From Bedellia somnulentella (taxonomy: Eukaryota; Arthropoda; Insecta; Lepidoptera; Bedelliidae), in assembly GCA_963576735.1 (NCBI GenBank), contig OY755174.1:992001-1056000 (forward strand): 64,000 nucleotides of DNA. Reading direction: 5' to 3'. A program made the position numbers and the translations under genes. Shown one piece after another: positions 43,578 to 55,278 of this stretch; the stretch's first letter is position 1, and each line of letters opens with the position of its first letter. A model generated the notes under the pieces. It had not been told where the DNA came from, searched no databases, and was given only the letters and a program-made list of their open reading frames with translations.

Positions 43578-44444
43578 GTTTGTTATAAATTAAATATTAT
43601 TTTAAAAATGGTTCCATATGTCAGGGCCGAAAAGATCTTATTACTCAGTTCACTTAAATAACCGTTAATCGAATAGCGTAGTATTTTTTGTTTGCCATTT
43701 CAAAGGTCCTATATTGATTCTCTATTAAGAATATTTTGATTCATCTCGAATTGCTCGCATCAAAAAATTCCTCACTTTTAATTTTTTGCGGGTTCTAAAC
43801 TAGTCTTTATTTTCTATATTTTTATTTTGGGACTTTAGTAGGAACTATAGGCCTCCGAGAACAGAGGAGCCTATTGCTCCCGGCTAGCAGATTGCAAAAG
43901 AAGGGGTATTATTAGTAAAAAGTCCGTCCGTCCACTATCTTTTTTTGTAATATTTGGTTGGATGTGAATTTTTGATCTACGATAAAGAGTTTAATAATGT
44001 AGCGTTCTGAAATAGCTTTTATTTCATGATATCTTTTCAGACCAACCCCACTTCTCACAGCAAACCGCATCAAATCATCTCCCGTACTTTCAATTTACGC
44101 CCGGAAACACTCAATCTCATTGTACTAACACATTTGCATGTAATTAATTCAATTCTTTGTTTTGCCATGTTTTTACTATCGTAGAAATCGAGCGCCAAGG
44201 TCAGCGCTAATTATGATTGCAACGCTATTACTAGACGACTGATGATAGTTCTTTGTGATTGTGTTGTTGTCAGAGTTAGCACATCCAGCGCTGAATAATT
44301 AGATGTGTCTGCTTGATTAAGGGATTGTAGCTTTTTACAGGAGTGCTTTAAATGAATGTTATAGTTTGGGAGAATTTGGATCCTTGTGCTAGATTTTGCG
44401 TAACATTGCTTTCATTTTGTTTTCCAGATGCCTCTTATTTGCAT
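43578..44444. other. Unassigned AT-rich DNA
   Basis: Nothing recognised. Confidence 0.4.
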
Positions 44445-44581
44445 TTAGAGACCCATCACCGACAACCTTCATCTTACCATCTTTTTCCACTCAACTTTCC
44501 AAAAGTGGCTGAGGAACTTTTAGTTGGCTACCCCTTCTAGGGATTTACAGCCCGCGAGTATATGTATGTATGTATGTATGC
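44445..44581 (+). mobile_element. SINE-A, 5'-truncated
   Basis: Starts at GAGACCCATCACCGACAAC; ends in a clean ATGT repeat. Confidence 0.8.
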
Positions 44582-45209
44582 CTCTTATATCCAGCCAATA
44601 ATCAACAGATTTCAGTGATTTTTACTAAGTGTTTTGTATGAATTATAAATCATAATACTTTTTGTTGCTTATTGTGGTACAAATATTTTGTTTATAACTA
44701 TTTACTAACAATATTATTCAAGTGCTATGTGTTAACATACCTATAGTAATATGACGTGCAGTAAAATGATTTTTATATATATATATATATATATTTAAAT
44801 TATATTAAAATGTTAGACCATATCTCTTCTGCGTTTACTTTACTTTTATGACTTTAGAAAAGTTAAAAAAAATAGGCTCTTATTCACTTCTTGTCTTTGG
44901 AGCTAACTTATTTCTATAAACTATTAACCAACCAGCACTTTTTTTAAATAAGAACGTTTTCAACAAACTATTTTACAACTGACGAATTGTTATGTATAAA
45001 TAATTGCCGAATCTTAATTTTCACATCCCTAATTATAATATTAGCATGTGTGATAATAGGTATAATAATTTATCTAATATTACTTGTTTCCTGCGAATAT
45101 TATGATTTTTTATCAACCATACTTCATTACATAATCGATTGAGGATTAGTTAAGTGAAAATAATTTAATTAATCATTGTAATTAAACTGCCATTCAGTAA
45201 TAAAATCTT
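44582..45209. other. Unassigned AT-rich DNA
   Basis: Includes a (TA)n run at 44775-44794. Confidence 0.5.
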
Positions 45210-45282
45210 ACATACATACATAAATCCTAAAAAGGGGTAGACAGAGCTTCAGAGCTAGATACTCTTCAGAGCTAGATACTCA
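45210..45282 (-). mobile_element. SINE-A variant 3, 3' stub
   Basis: Tail, AAAAAGGGGTAGACAGAGC, and a duplicated TTCAGAGCTAGATACTC. Confidence 0.65.
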
Positions 45283-45495
45283 CATACATACATAAATTCT
45301 AAAAAGGGGTAGACAGAGCTTCAGAGATAGAAACTCCTCAGCCACATTTGGAAGTTGATAGGGGACAAGATGGTAGTAAAAAAGTATTGTTGGTGATGGG
45401 TTTCCAACAACATCGCCCAAAAACCACTTGAAAATGCCCCAAACCTTTGGTAGACTCTTACGACACCCGTGGGTAGAAAAGGATATTGACATTCT
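45283..45495 (-). mobile_element. SINE-A variant 3, nearly full length
   Basis: Head-to-tail after the stub; ends at ATTGACATTCTA, lacking the last 5' bases. Confidence 0.8.
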
Positions 45496-45765
45496 ACATA
45501 CATACATACATATACTCACGGCTATATTTCCCTAGAAGGAGTAGCCAGAGCTAAGGAATTGTAAATTCCTCAGCCACTTTTGGAAGTTGAGTGGGGAAAA
45601 GATGGTAAAAATGCGGTTGGAGACCCATCACGTTTTAGTGATGTGTCTCCAACCGCATCGCCCAAAAATCCCTAAAAGCCCCAATACCGTTAGTCGCCTC
45701 TTACGTACACCCACCGGAAGAAATGGGGTAGTGCTATTCTAAGCCGGCACTAAACAGCAAGCCGG
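45496..45765 (-). mobile_element. SINE-A with internal inverted duplication
   Basis: Third copy in a row. A 21 bp segment (45611-45631) is repeated inverted at 45638-45658 with one mismatch and a 6 base spacer. Confidence 0.85.
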
Positions 45766-47446
45766 CATTAAATCATACAAAGTATTCTTATTACACAGTG
45801 TAAGCAAAACTCTTTGAGAACGGCTCAAAAGACTGTTATTTAAAAAAAAAACGATAACGGTGGTCCAACTATTTGTATAAAAGAAATGGTATTCTACAAA
45901 GTCGATTTACATATATTATACATTGATACAAAACTACATAGTTTTATAAATTGAGTTGAATGATTAAATTATTTATGTGACAATAAACAAATTTTTAAAT
46001 TATCAGAAAAGTGAAACAAACGTACGTAATACATATCGTAGCATCAAGTAAAATAACCTAAACTTAATAAGTTTTAGATTTCTTGCACCGTCCTAAACTA
46101 AACGCTTATGTGACACTTTTTTTGCTTGCTTTGCACCCAGTGCCCTACGATTTATAACACCTTATGCATCAATAAAAAAAACAATAACTCAAAAAAACTA
46201 TGTACCATATCTTCTCACAGAATGATTTCAACATCACATAACCACAACCTTGTTAATTAAAACCAAGTACAAAGATTTCATTGCAGATAACAGTAAAACC
46301 TAGTTAATGGCCGTCCGCAGTAAATAGCAATAAATAAAATAAGATGCAAGTAATAAAAGTACTGTTGGCGACATCCGGTCAAGAGCTTAATGATACAGGC
46401 TGATTCTAGATTTTTTCCGTTTACATACTCGTAAGAGTACTTGTTAAGGAAAGGTACCGTTATAAAAGGTGCCTAGACTAGGCACTTTTTCATTTTTTTT
46501 GTATGCAACTTTTTCTCTCGGTTTGGTTATGGACGCACGCTGAGAAAGAGTGCGACTAGACTAGCTACTCAAAATAAAATTTGTTGCGCAGGTGCATACA
46601 TTCATACACAGTTTATATTTTCATTGTATATATATATTATTATTTTAAGCATTGAAATTTGGAATTAAGGCCTCATTTTTATTGAAAAAAAAACACATCA
46701 AGTCATTATTATTATTTTGTTAAAAAAACTAAAACTTTTACCTAATTAACTTATATTGTGTTATATTACAATATTTTAATAAATTTAAGCCAATAAATTT
46801 TAAAACCATAATTTTAAGATTGGTAGTAAAGTGAATTTCTTGATGATGATAATGAAAGATGGTATTTACGATTTCCATTCTTTTTTTTTCATTTTATTCA
46901 AGTCTATACTTAAAAACTGTTCAGTACCTAACAACGCGTAGTCAAAACTTGAACACATTGCAAGAAAATACAAGACCTATTTCTTAAAAAATATTCTAAA
47001 CGATAACCAAGATTATATTAGCAGTTTTAAGTTCCTTAAAAGTCTCGCACCACAATCCATCCGTCGCGCAACGTAAATGCACAATGATTTGCACAGGACA
47101 CAGGTGTGCGGGCATCGTGAGAGCGCTCATACCTTGATCTTGGTCGGCCGCCATTTTGTTCTATTAAATTAACTGTCGTGAGCCCATTTGCATAAAACAA
47201 TGTTATTTGCACGCATTGATTAGCAAACGTATCAATGACTATTTGCATTAGCATCAAATATTAATTTTATTATGTTAACAATGCCAGGTCGAATTACAAT
47301 GTTATTTAAAAGCTTTCAATATGCATTATTAATACCAATAATATGATTTCTCATTGAAACACCATTTACTGAGAATGAGAGAACTTTACAAGAAAATCTT
47401 CCTGAACATCGTTCTTAAATAAATAAATTCTCAACTCAAAAAACTC
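45766..47446. other. Unassigned AT-rich DNA, 1.7 kb
   Basis: Longest repeat-poor stretch. It has a GTGCCTAGACTAGGCAC palindrome (46470-46486) and a GC-richer patch at 47036-47200 with no recognisable protein. Could include host regulatory or intronic DNA, but nothing shows it. Confidence 0.4.
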
Positions 47447-47757
47447 AAACGTTCACGCCGAATATCCCCGAAGGATTAAGCAGAGGAGCCAATGCTTCTG
47501 AACATCACGCGACATTGTCACCTAGTGTTCAGAGTACCCTCGTTTTGATTGGACAGTGTACTCATGTGATAGGGGGCAGGCCTATCGCCGTTTTGTACGA
47601 ATATAATGTTACAGCGGTTTCCTAGCGATGTTTGTCCTCACCGTTAAACAACCTTAATGAATTAATCACACATGTTACTTATGAAAAGACAAATTGGTGT
47701 AGGCCCGACCCGGGATTTGAACCCCCTCTCGTCTGCACTGAGCTATCACGTTTGCAT
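47447..47757 (-). mobile_element. SINE-B, full length
   Basis: Head on the minus strand: GATAGCTCAGTGCAGACGAG, GGGGTTCAAATCCCGGGTCG. 3' block on the plus strand reads AAACGTTCACGCCGAATATC and CCCGAAGG. Confidence 0.85.
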
Positions 47758-47777
47758 ATAAATAGACATAAATTCAT

Positions 47778-48005
47778 AAATATACTTACAGCTATAATTC
47801 CCTAGAAGGGGTAGCCAGAGCCAAAGAATTATTAATTCCTCAGCCACGTTTGGAAGTGTGCAAAAGCGGTAAATAAAGGTTTTTGGTGATGGGTCTCCAA
47901 CCGCATCGCACAGAAATCCAATTATAAGCCCCAATACCCGTAGTCGCCTCTTACGACACCCGTGGGTAGAAAAAGGTAGGGACATTCTAAGCCGGCACTA
48001 CACGA
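47778..48005 (-). mobile_element. SINE-A, variant 2
   Basis: CCCACGGGTGTCGTAAGAGG-type (minus strand); tail reduced. Confidence 0.85.
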
Positions 48006-48010
48006 CAATA

Positions 48011-48128
48011 AATAAAGTTTATATATGTTACGGCTAATAGCCGAAGTTCGGCTGCACCTAGGTTTAGCCGGCTAAAACTAGGTGCAGCCGCACTTCGGCT
48101 ATTAGCCGTAACATATATAAATAAAGTT
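48011..48128. mobile_element. 100 bp foldback with 9 bp target duplication
   Basis: 48020-48119 is a near-perfect inverted repeat: 50 bp arms, two mismatches, no spacer. The arms start TATATATGTTACGGCTAATA and meet at TTTAGCC|GGCTAAA. AATAAAGTT flanks both ends (48011-48019, 48120-48128). A 9 bp duplication would suit a Mutator-like or similar DNA transposon. Confidence 0.75.
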
Positions 48129-48349
48129 TCATAAGAAAAACTTAACAACTATTATTTTTATTATAATAAAACTTAATACTCGGCCGAATTCCAAATAGTT
48201 GGAAATTGCCAAATAGGCCGGGTACCGAATATATGCCGAATATTCTTTGCATTTGTGTAATTAACTGAAATTAGTGAATTTAATTAATCAAAAGAAATAC
48301 CTTTTTCCAAATCATATCTATAGCCCTAAACCTACTTTAAAAGATGGTA

Positions 48350-48640
48350 ATCTGAAATAAAGTGGCCGACGTAGCTCATTGGATCAGCAAGTTGAAGTGG
48401 CAGTGGGCTGGTCACATCAGCCGAAGAACCGATAACCGCTGGGGAAGACGAGTTCTTGAGTGGAGACCACGCACTGGCAGACGCAGTGTGGGGCGCCCTC
48501 CAGCCCGCTGGACCGACGACCTAAAGCAGGTGGCCGGGAGTGGTTGGATGAGGCTGGCCGAGGATAGGAAGAAGTGGCGCGTCATGGGAGATGCCTATGT
48601 CCAGCAGTGGACGAGTGTGGGCTGATAATGATGATGAATC
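48350..48640 (+). pseudogene. BovB/RTE-type LINE C-terminal fragment
   Basis: Open frame to 48625 reading ADVAHWISKLKWQWAGHISR, RTDNRWGRRVLEWRPRTGRR, SVGRPPARWTDDLKQVAGSG and RKKWRVMGDAYVQQWTSVG. This is the conserved C-terminal domain of RTE/BovB-type retrotransposon proteins. It is followed by TGATAATGATGATGAA, the TGA-rich tail of that group. It is a different family from the ATGT-tailed RTE. The frame is intact over its length but the RT and endonuclease are missing; it is also GC-rich compared with its surroundings. Confidence 0.85.
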
Positions 48641-49010
48641 TGTAAAAACTCCTTTACCTCGCTGAAAATGATTTTCAAACCATTTTAATATCGTGATGAG
48701 GCACTTTAGAGAACATTACCTAACAGTACAACATAACCTTATATACAAACTTAAATAATTTTTAAACGAAAAAATAATTAATTGTAGAAGAAAGTTTTGA
48801 AAAATCATAAAAAGCTAAACTTTTGAATGCGTTGTTTTAGTGGTTATTTGGTATCGAAATAAATTATTTGATTTCCTTCTAAGGAAAGTCAATAGTTGTT
48901 TTAATTATAATGTGCAATCGTGAAAGTCTTCGAAAATACTATACTTTTAAAGAAATTCTTTCAAATCATTTAAACATACACAAGTTCTAACACCCATAGA
49001 TAATTATTTT
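48641..49010. other. Unassigned AT-rich DNA
   Basis: Nothing recognised. Confidence 0.4.
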
Positions 49011-49268
49011 TACATATATACATACACATACATAAACATATATACTCACGGCTATAAATCCCTAGAAGGGGTAGCCAGAGCTAAGGAATTAGAAATTCCT
49101 CAGCCACTTTTGGAAGTTGCGTGGGGAAAAGATGGCGAAATAAGGGTTGTTGGTGATGGGTCTCCTACCTCCTAAAATCCCTTAAAAGCCCCAATACCGT
49201 TAGTCACCTCTTACGTACACCCACCGGAAGAAATGGGGTAGTGCTATTCTAAGCCGACACTACACAGC
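49011..49268 (-). mobile_element. SINE-A, first unit of tandem dimer
   Basis: Has the private deletion CTCCTACCTCCTAAAATCCC (GCATCGCCC lost). Confidence 0.85.
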
Positions 49269-49504
49269 AATACATATACTCACGGCTATAAGTCCCTTGA
49301 AGTGGTAGCCAGACCCAGAGGGAATTAGAAATGCCTCAGCCACTTTTGGAAGTTGCGTGGGGAAAAGATGGCGAAATAAGGGTTGTTGGTGATTGGTCTC
49401 CTACCTCCTAAAATCCCTTAAAAGCCCCAATACCGTTAGTCGCCTCTTAGCACACCCACCGGAAGAAATGGGGTAGTGTTACTCTAAGCCGATACTACAC
49501 AGCT
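49269..49504 (-). mobile_element. SINE-A, second unit of tandem dimer
   Basis: Shares the same private deletion and GATGGCGAAATAAGGG change, so the two units arose by local duplication. Confidence 0.85.
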
Positions 49505-50095
49505 ATATTATTAATTATATTTTTGAAAAGTATCTTTTGCAAGTAAATAGTAGTTGTTAAAGAATAAAATTAAAAAACCTTTGATTTATGAAAAGTACTA
49601 GTTAAGCTTTGCAATTCTTTTAATTTAGGACTAAAAAAAAATCTTTATTATCCTGTTTTCAAATATAGATTTTCAATTGAAAAGGAGGCTGGCTAGAAAA
49701 ACCCATAAACTATTCATTTATAAAAGAATAAAAATTGCCAATATCCGCTCATAGTTTCATTAGCTCCTGCGCCAATCAAACAGGATTCCACTACTAAAGA
49801 GTTCCTTTTTTAAAAAGTCAACCTGAAAGCTGGAAGCTTCATCCGGTTGGACCGTTATTAACATGGATGTGTGAAATCTTCGATATGTGATATTCAATGT
49901 ATAATGTGGATAATTTTTTGACCGGCGATAAATGATTTTGAAATTCATAGCAATTTGTGCCATTTTAGTTCATCAAAGATTAGATAAATTAAAATAAATC
50001 GGTATAGATTAGAACAGTGGTTCTCGTATAGGCAATAATTTTTTAATTAAGCAATAACCATAAAAGGGTAAATAGTTGCAAATTTGGCAACGATA
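49505..50095. other. Unassigned AT-rich DNA
   Basis: A 67-codon minus frame (49760-49963) has no known motif. Confidence 0.4.
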
Positions 50096-50096
50096 T

Positions 50097-50317
50097 ATAC
50101 ATACATACATACATATACTCACGGCTAAATTTCCCTAGAAGGGGTAACCAGAGCTAAGGAATTATAAATTCCTCAGCCACTTTTGTAAGTTGAGTGGGGA
50201 AAATATGGTAAAAATAAAGATTTTTGGTGATGGGTCTCCAACCGCATCGCCCAAAAATTCAATAAAAAGCCCCAATACCCTTAGTCGCCTCTACATTCTA
50301 AGCCGGCACTACACGGC
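50097..50317 (-). mobile_element. SINE-A, variant 2, deletion near 5' end
   Basis: CGCCTCT joins directly to ACATTCTAAGCCGGCAC. Confidence 0.85.
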
Positions 50318-51249
50318 AGATTAACGATATATCAGATTTTAATCACACGGATCAACATTTCGTCAACTGATGTTAAAATTGCCAGCTCTGTACTCAGTGA
50401 GTTGATTCACATAAAAGCAAGAAATGAGCAATACTTAGCCACTTATGAAAGGTCGGGAATAAAGCTAATAAAAGTAGTTGCTGCTAATGGATTTAGAGCC
50501 TTATCGCCCAAAAGGCTCATAAAATATCAATGAAAGTCGTTCGAATAAAATGCCACATCCAATCATCTCATATTTATACCACACTAGTGATGAAGCGCAA
50601 CTAGTTGGATCACTACCCCGACCTTAATTAGACCCATTCTAGGACCGACTGGTAACTAGGTAACATCTGGTAACACATATTATTTTCTTTTTCGTGGGAA
50701 ACACTCTTAGCACCTGTCACGACGCTGGTAATGGAATTATACAGTTTAGCGAATGTAATTACCGATGATTACCTTCGATTGCTGATTTAGTTCTATGTTT
50801 TATGTTGGATGTGCATCATTTAGCGGTTCTTTGGTTATTAACGATGAAAGATAATCAGCTTCTTGTTTTAAAATCAGTTCATCAATTAAATATATTGGAT
50901 AATAAAGTACTCGTACAAGTAGAGATGGAAACATAGAGGGTTCTTTCAGGATAATGCTTTGTCTAGTAAAATAAACGGACCTTGCATCTTTCTTTTGCAA
51001 AAGGTACCAGTAGGTCAGATTAAATTGAACGTTCAGATCCTTGTACAGTGATGTGAAACATTGGAGCTTTTGCCCACTACGCTTTTGTAAACGCGCCGTT
51101 GACGACACACATTTCAGACACAGCTAAACACTTTTGTAGAAAATATGATCGCTATTTGCTAGTGTGCGATTTGAAACGCGGGACAACACGGATAGCTTTA
51201 AAGAATTAGCATGCAAAGGCCTTTAGTGACTTTAGGTAAATAAACATTG
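50318..51249. other. Mostly unassigned
   Basis: 50430-50550 may be a very decayed SINE-A (TAGCCACTTATGAAAGG, TTATCGCCCAAAAGG). A 102-codon minus frame at 50800-51108 lacks an ATG at its start and has no known motif; not called. Confidence 0.35.
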
Positions 51250-51392
51250 GGAGACCTAGCACGAGCGTTATTCTATCGATTATCTGTCGATTTGAATGAG
51301 ATGAAAGTATACGATAGTATGTAAGTGTGAAAGAGATGCTTGTTTTATACCACGCGTTATCTAGTCAAAAGGTCGCTCGTGCTAGCCTTGCA
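51250..51392 (+). mobile_element. MITE-1 copy 2
   Basis: Inverted ends CTAGCACGAGCG (51256-51267) and CGCTCGTGCTAG (51374-51385). Homologous to 9744-9882. Non-coding. Confidence 0.7.
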
Positions 51393-51414
51393 TAGCTCGG
51401 AGAATGAAAAATAA

Positions 51415-51662
51415 CATAAATACATACATATACTCACGGCTATAAATCCCTAGAAGGGGTAGCCAGAGCTAAGGAATTAGAAATTCCTCAGCCACTTTTG
51501 GAAAATTGAGTGGGGAAAAGATGGTAAAGTAAAGGTTGTTGGTGATGGGTCTCCAACCGCATCGCCCAAAAATCCCTTAAAAGCCCCAATACCGTTAGTC
51601 GCCTCTTACGTACACCCACCGGAATCGGGGTAGTGCTATTCTAATCCGACACTACAAGGCGT
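51415..51662 (-). mobile_element. SINE-A with 11 bp target duplication
   Basis: ATGAAAAATAA at 51404-51414 and 51663-51673. Confidence 0.9.
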
Positions 51663-51814
51663 ATGAAAAATAAATGAGCAGGTATGAAAAGTAAGATGTA
51701 GTATGAAGTAAACAAAGCTCGATAGGTTTGCCAGGATCGTGTAAATAGCGATCTATAGGCTCTGCATATACCCCAATAAGCACTAATGGGGTGGAAATAT
51801 GCATGTATGTATAA
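51663..51814 (+). pseudogene. RTE 3' fragment
   Basis: ATGAAAAATAAATGAGCAGG, AAGCTCGATAGGTTTGCC and TAGGCTCTGCATATACCCC: decayed last ~150 bp, ending GTATGTATG-like. Confidence 0.7.
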
Positions 51815-52158
51815 CATATATATTTTTATATGCCCTATTATATTCTATAATTGTAACATTTCCTAAGTATTTTACACATTACAGTTCTCAAGATATAGCT
51901 GCGCATTTTTGGAATTTATACTCATGAGTATTGGTGATCTATATATCTCGCAAAGATAAAAAAGTCTTAATTTTGCTGCTCATAATAGTCTTTGACAACA
52001 AATACACAATTACAGTAAATAAAATACATAATTATTACCAATATCCCGTCTTTTACAGCCAGAACTTCAAAATAAAGCAATACGAGTAATAACAAAAACA
52101 AATGAAATCCGATTGTAAAATGATGATGATGATGATCCTCGATGATAAAAGAATACAA
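51815..52158. other. Unassigned AT-rich DNA
   Basis: Short (ATG)n run at 52121-52135. Confidence 0.5.
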
Positions 52159-52780
52159 AATGCATACATATATACATATGCTCACGTCACTAGTTTCCAA
52201 TGGGGTAGGCAAAGACTATCGATCGCCACTTTGTATAATCCTGGCAGACCACTCTAGCTTCGTTTACATCCATCAATCATTTCATACATGCATAATACAA
52301 TCAGTTAGATACAATCGATTCTGATAATAATTTATACACTACTTACCAATACCATTATATGAAAACTGATAGTTTAAGCCTTTTTTGTTTATTGTTGCCT
52401 GAAATACAGGTAAATTACCTAGCTCAGGAACAGGAAAATGTTAAATTTTGTACTTTAAATAAATAACTAGGTTAAGACGAATATTATGTACTTTTGAAAA
52501 CTTAATTATTATTTTTTTTATTTTTTTTATACATGCTCTTTTACTCTTTATACTTCTGATACCAGCTTTTTTGAGCGCACGCGCGATTTGGTCTATATTT
52601 GTCCTCCGAGGTTGCCCTCTACTAACATTACCTTCCATATTGGCTCTATAGATCTCTTTTACTATTTAACTATCATCCTTCCTCTCTATATGCCCAAAAC
52701 CTCTTAAACTTAGTTTTTCTGTCTTTTTTTACATAATCTCCCTTACATGGTCTCCCCTAACACAGGTTTTATAACTTAAA
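52159..52780 (-). pseudogene. RTE C-terminal fragment interrupted by a 237 bp insert
   Basis: 3' part at 52159-52291, continuing at 52529-52780 (GCTTTTTTGAGCGCACG, TTACCTTCCATATTGGCTC). Frame broken. Confidence 0.8.
52292..52528. mobile_element. AT-rich insert with 8 bp target duplication
   Basis: Interrupts the RTE fragment; ATACATGC flanks it (52284-52291, 52529-52536). No inverted repeat at its ends; a T-rich end suggests a minus-strand retroposon. Confidence 0.6.
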
Positions 52781-52917
52781 AAGGGAGTCCGATGTACCAT
52801 TGTTAACTTTATGCTTAATAAAATTTATTGATTTACGATAAGAAAAAGAAAAACAAATTATTTATAATCTTAAAATCTTGTTCTAATAACTATTCTTTTA
52901 CTGTATCGATTGAAAAT

Positions 52918-52993
52918 CAGCCCGGCTAGTACGAGCGGTGTTTAAACTAGTTATCGCGTGGGATAAAGCAGCCAGCTCGTACTAGCCGGGCTG
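52918..52993 (-). mobile_element. MITE-1 copy 3, internally deleted
   Basis: Perfect 19 bp inverted ends CAGCCCGGCTAGTACGAGC. GCGTGGGATAAAGCA inside matches the reverse complement of TGTTTTATACCACGC of copies 1 and 2. Confidence 0.65.
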
Positions 52994-53204
52994 GTGTACG
53001 TGTACGTACACATGCTGAGTCACACCCTTTTGCCACTTTGTTGTTGTTTTTTGGATAGATTTTTAAATTATACAAACAGCTGTTTATTATTTAATTTAAA
53101 ATGCAAAAACCAAAAAAAAAATAAACCTAATAAAAAATATTGTACCAATATTATATAACCAAAAGGACAGTGCGGGAAGCCTTTTAGGAATGATTTCGGT
53201 TTCA

Positions 53205-53420
53205 TTTCGGTTTCATTTCATTTATTTATTTGCATTCTTGTTATACAGGTAAGATCTTAACAAATCATTATGTAGGACAAACAAGACCCCGTTGGGGCAC
53301 AACAACAATAACATACTTAATAACTAAATTCTTATTCTACAACACATAAAAAAATACAAAATTATTTACAAAATATGAAAAAGCTACAATAAAACATTTA
53401 TAATATATCATTAAATTATT
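53205..53420 (-). mobile_element. Possible LINE 3' UTR
   Basis: TTTATTTATTTGCATTCTTG and ACAAGACCCCGTTGGGGCAC look like the reverse complement of a LINE 3' end; no coding match. Confidence 0.25.
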
Positions 53421-53421
53421 T

Positions 53422-53629
53422 ATACATACATACATATACTCACGGCTATATTTCCCTAGAAAGGGTAGCCAGAGCTAAGGAACTATAAACCCCTCAGCCA
53501 CTTTTGGAAGTTGAGTGGGGAAAAGATGGTAAAATAAAGGTTTTTGGTGATGGGTCTCCAACCCTTAGTCGCCTCTTACGACAGCCGTGGGTAGAAAGGG
53601 GGAGCGATATTCTACGCCGGCACTACACA
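53422..53629 (-). mobile_element. SINE-A, variant 2, internal deletion
   Basis: GGTCTCCAACC joins directly to CTTAGTCGCC; ~45 bp missing. Confidence 0.85.
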
Positions 53630-54560
53630 TTGTAATTTATATTCATTTAAATTTTCTTGGATCACTGCAGCAATACAAATAAAAAAAATACAAAAGGCCA
53701 AAACACAGATGATAAAAAGTAAATAATATGAAAACATTTCAGTTAGGACATAGACCATAGTTCAATTAAATTAATTATAATATTGTCAATAATATCATTC
53801 GAAATGTGAAGAAGAAAGGCGTATGAACCGCAATATATTTTCCACGGTCATCCAAAATCGCAACGACAATTGCTTTTTACCCCTATGGAAACTTATGATG
53901 ACATAACAATGATTTTCTTTCTTTTTTCTTTCAGTATATGTATTGTATTTAATACAAAATAAATGCACTCCATTAGCACAATATTTTTCATTATTTATAC
54001 AATTATCAAGAGGATTTCCTTTACAATCACTAAAAGGTTTATCCCCAGGCTAATCTAACGACAGACACTTATTTACATAAAATACCCCATAATCAACTCG
54101 AAAACAGAACAGACCATCACAAGTACTAGTAAACTAGCCAATTACATCTCCCAACCAATCAATACAGCAATTAAGACGTGGCTCCTATGTTTTATCGATC
54201 TAATTGTTAACTAGAATGAAACTAGTTGTTGTGTTGACCGGAACTACAGATGTTGCGCATCCGGTGGCTGCGCCGAGTGACAACTTTGACAACCTGCGTG
54301 TTGACTGAGTTCGGTTTTAGTGGCTAAGAGAAAGCGGAATGTTATTTAGTTTGTGTCTACCTTAGTACACTTCAGAATATCCTTGAATATTAAATAATGT
54401 AGTATTTAAAAATTGATTTCATTTTGTTGAAAAATGTGTAAACAAACTATACTTATAATATAATCAAAAGTAGTATTATTATTAATGCTCGGGAGACAGT
54501 TTTTTTTATCTAAAACTCTGTTTTTCAGTAGAGAATTAAGAACATATGAAAATATTATTG
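53630..54560. other. Unassigned DNA
   Basis: No repeat recognised; a GC-richer stretch at 54230-54310 shows no domain. Confidence 0.4.
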
Positions 54561-54810
54561 TACATACATACATACATATACTCACGGCTATGAATCCCTT
54601 GAAGGGGTAGTCAGAGCTAAAGAATCAGAAATTCCTCAGTCACTTTTGGAAATTGTGTGGGGAAAAGATGCTGGAATAAAGGTTGTTGGTAATAGGTCTC
54701 CAACCGCATTGCCCAAAAATCCCTTAAAAACCCAATACCGTTAGTCGCCTCTTACGTACACTCACCGGAAGAAATAGGGTAGTGTTATTCTAAGCCGACA
54801 CTATACGGCA
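54561..54810 (-). mobile_element. SINE-A, full length
   Basis: Complete minus-strand copy, several substitutions. Confidence 0.85.
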
Positions 54811-54814
54811 GATT

Positions 54815-54895
54815 AATGTATGAAGATAATGTTTGAGAAGTTTGCAAGTATTGTACAAAGTAGTGATCGATATCTATGCATATTTAACTTTCCTT
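54815..54895 (+). pseudogene. RTE 3' trace
   Basis: AGAAGTTTGCAAGTATTGTA and GTGATCGATATCTATGCAT only. Confidence 0.35.
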
Positions 54896-55278
54896 ATGTA
54901 TGACAAACTTACACGCCTGAAACTATCGTTTCACCATCGTTTCTCACCATAACATCACCCTTATGTTTCTGTTCAAGAAGGCAGTGTTGGACAACTGGTA
55001 ATGGTCGCCAACGAGCACTAATTACTCGGCGGAAGCCTACCCGGTGTCCGTCGAAGCCACCTGTCCAAACATCAAACACATCTTTTAAATGACTACAATT
55101 ATTTTGTATCCATTACTTTACTATGTTAATTTAATTGGCAATAAAACTCACTTGAATGAGTGAACGAATTGGTGTGATGATTATTTGTCGGTTATCGTTT
55201 ATATGGCATAAAAGTTATTTGGTCGTTGATTGATAAATTTTCAAAAAGGACTCAGGAAATATTATACATGATATATCA
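54896..55278. other. Unassigned DNA
   Basis: Nothing recognised. Confidence 0.4.

Noticed and set aside
48020..48119. Long hairpin considered as a microRNA precursor
   Set aside because: 50 bp arms without a loop, flanked by a 9 bp duplication, fit a transposon better.
49011..49504. Spaced repeats considered as a CRISPR-like array
   Set aside because: The unit is a 240 bp SINE with an ATGT tail, only two units, in a eukaryotic genome.
54230..54330. GC-richer stretch considered as a first exon or promoter
   Set aside because: No frame, TATA/initiator context or splice pattern strong enough to support it.
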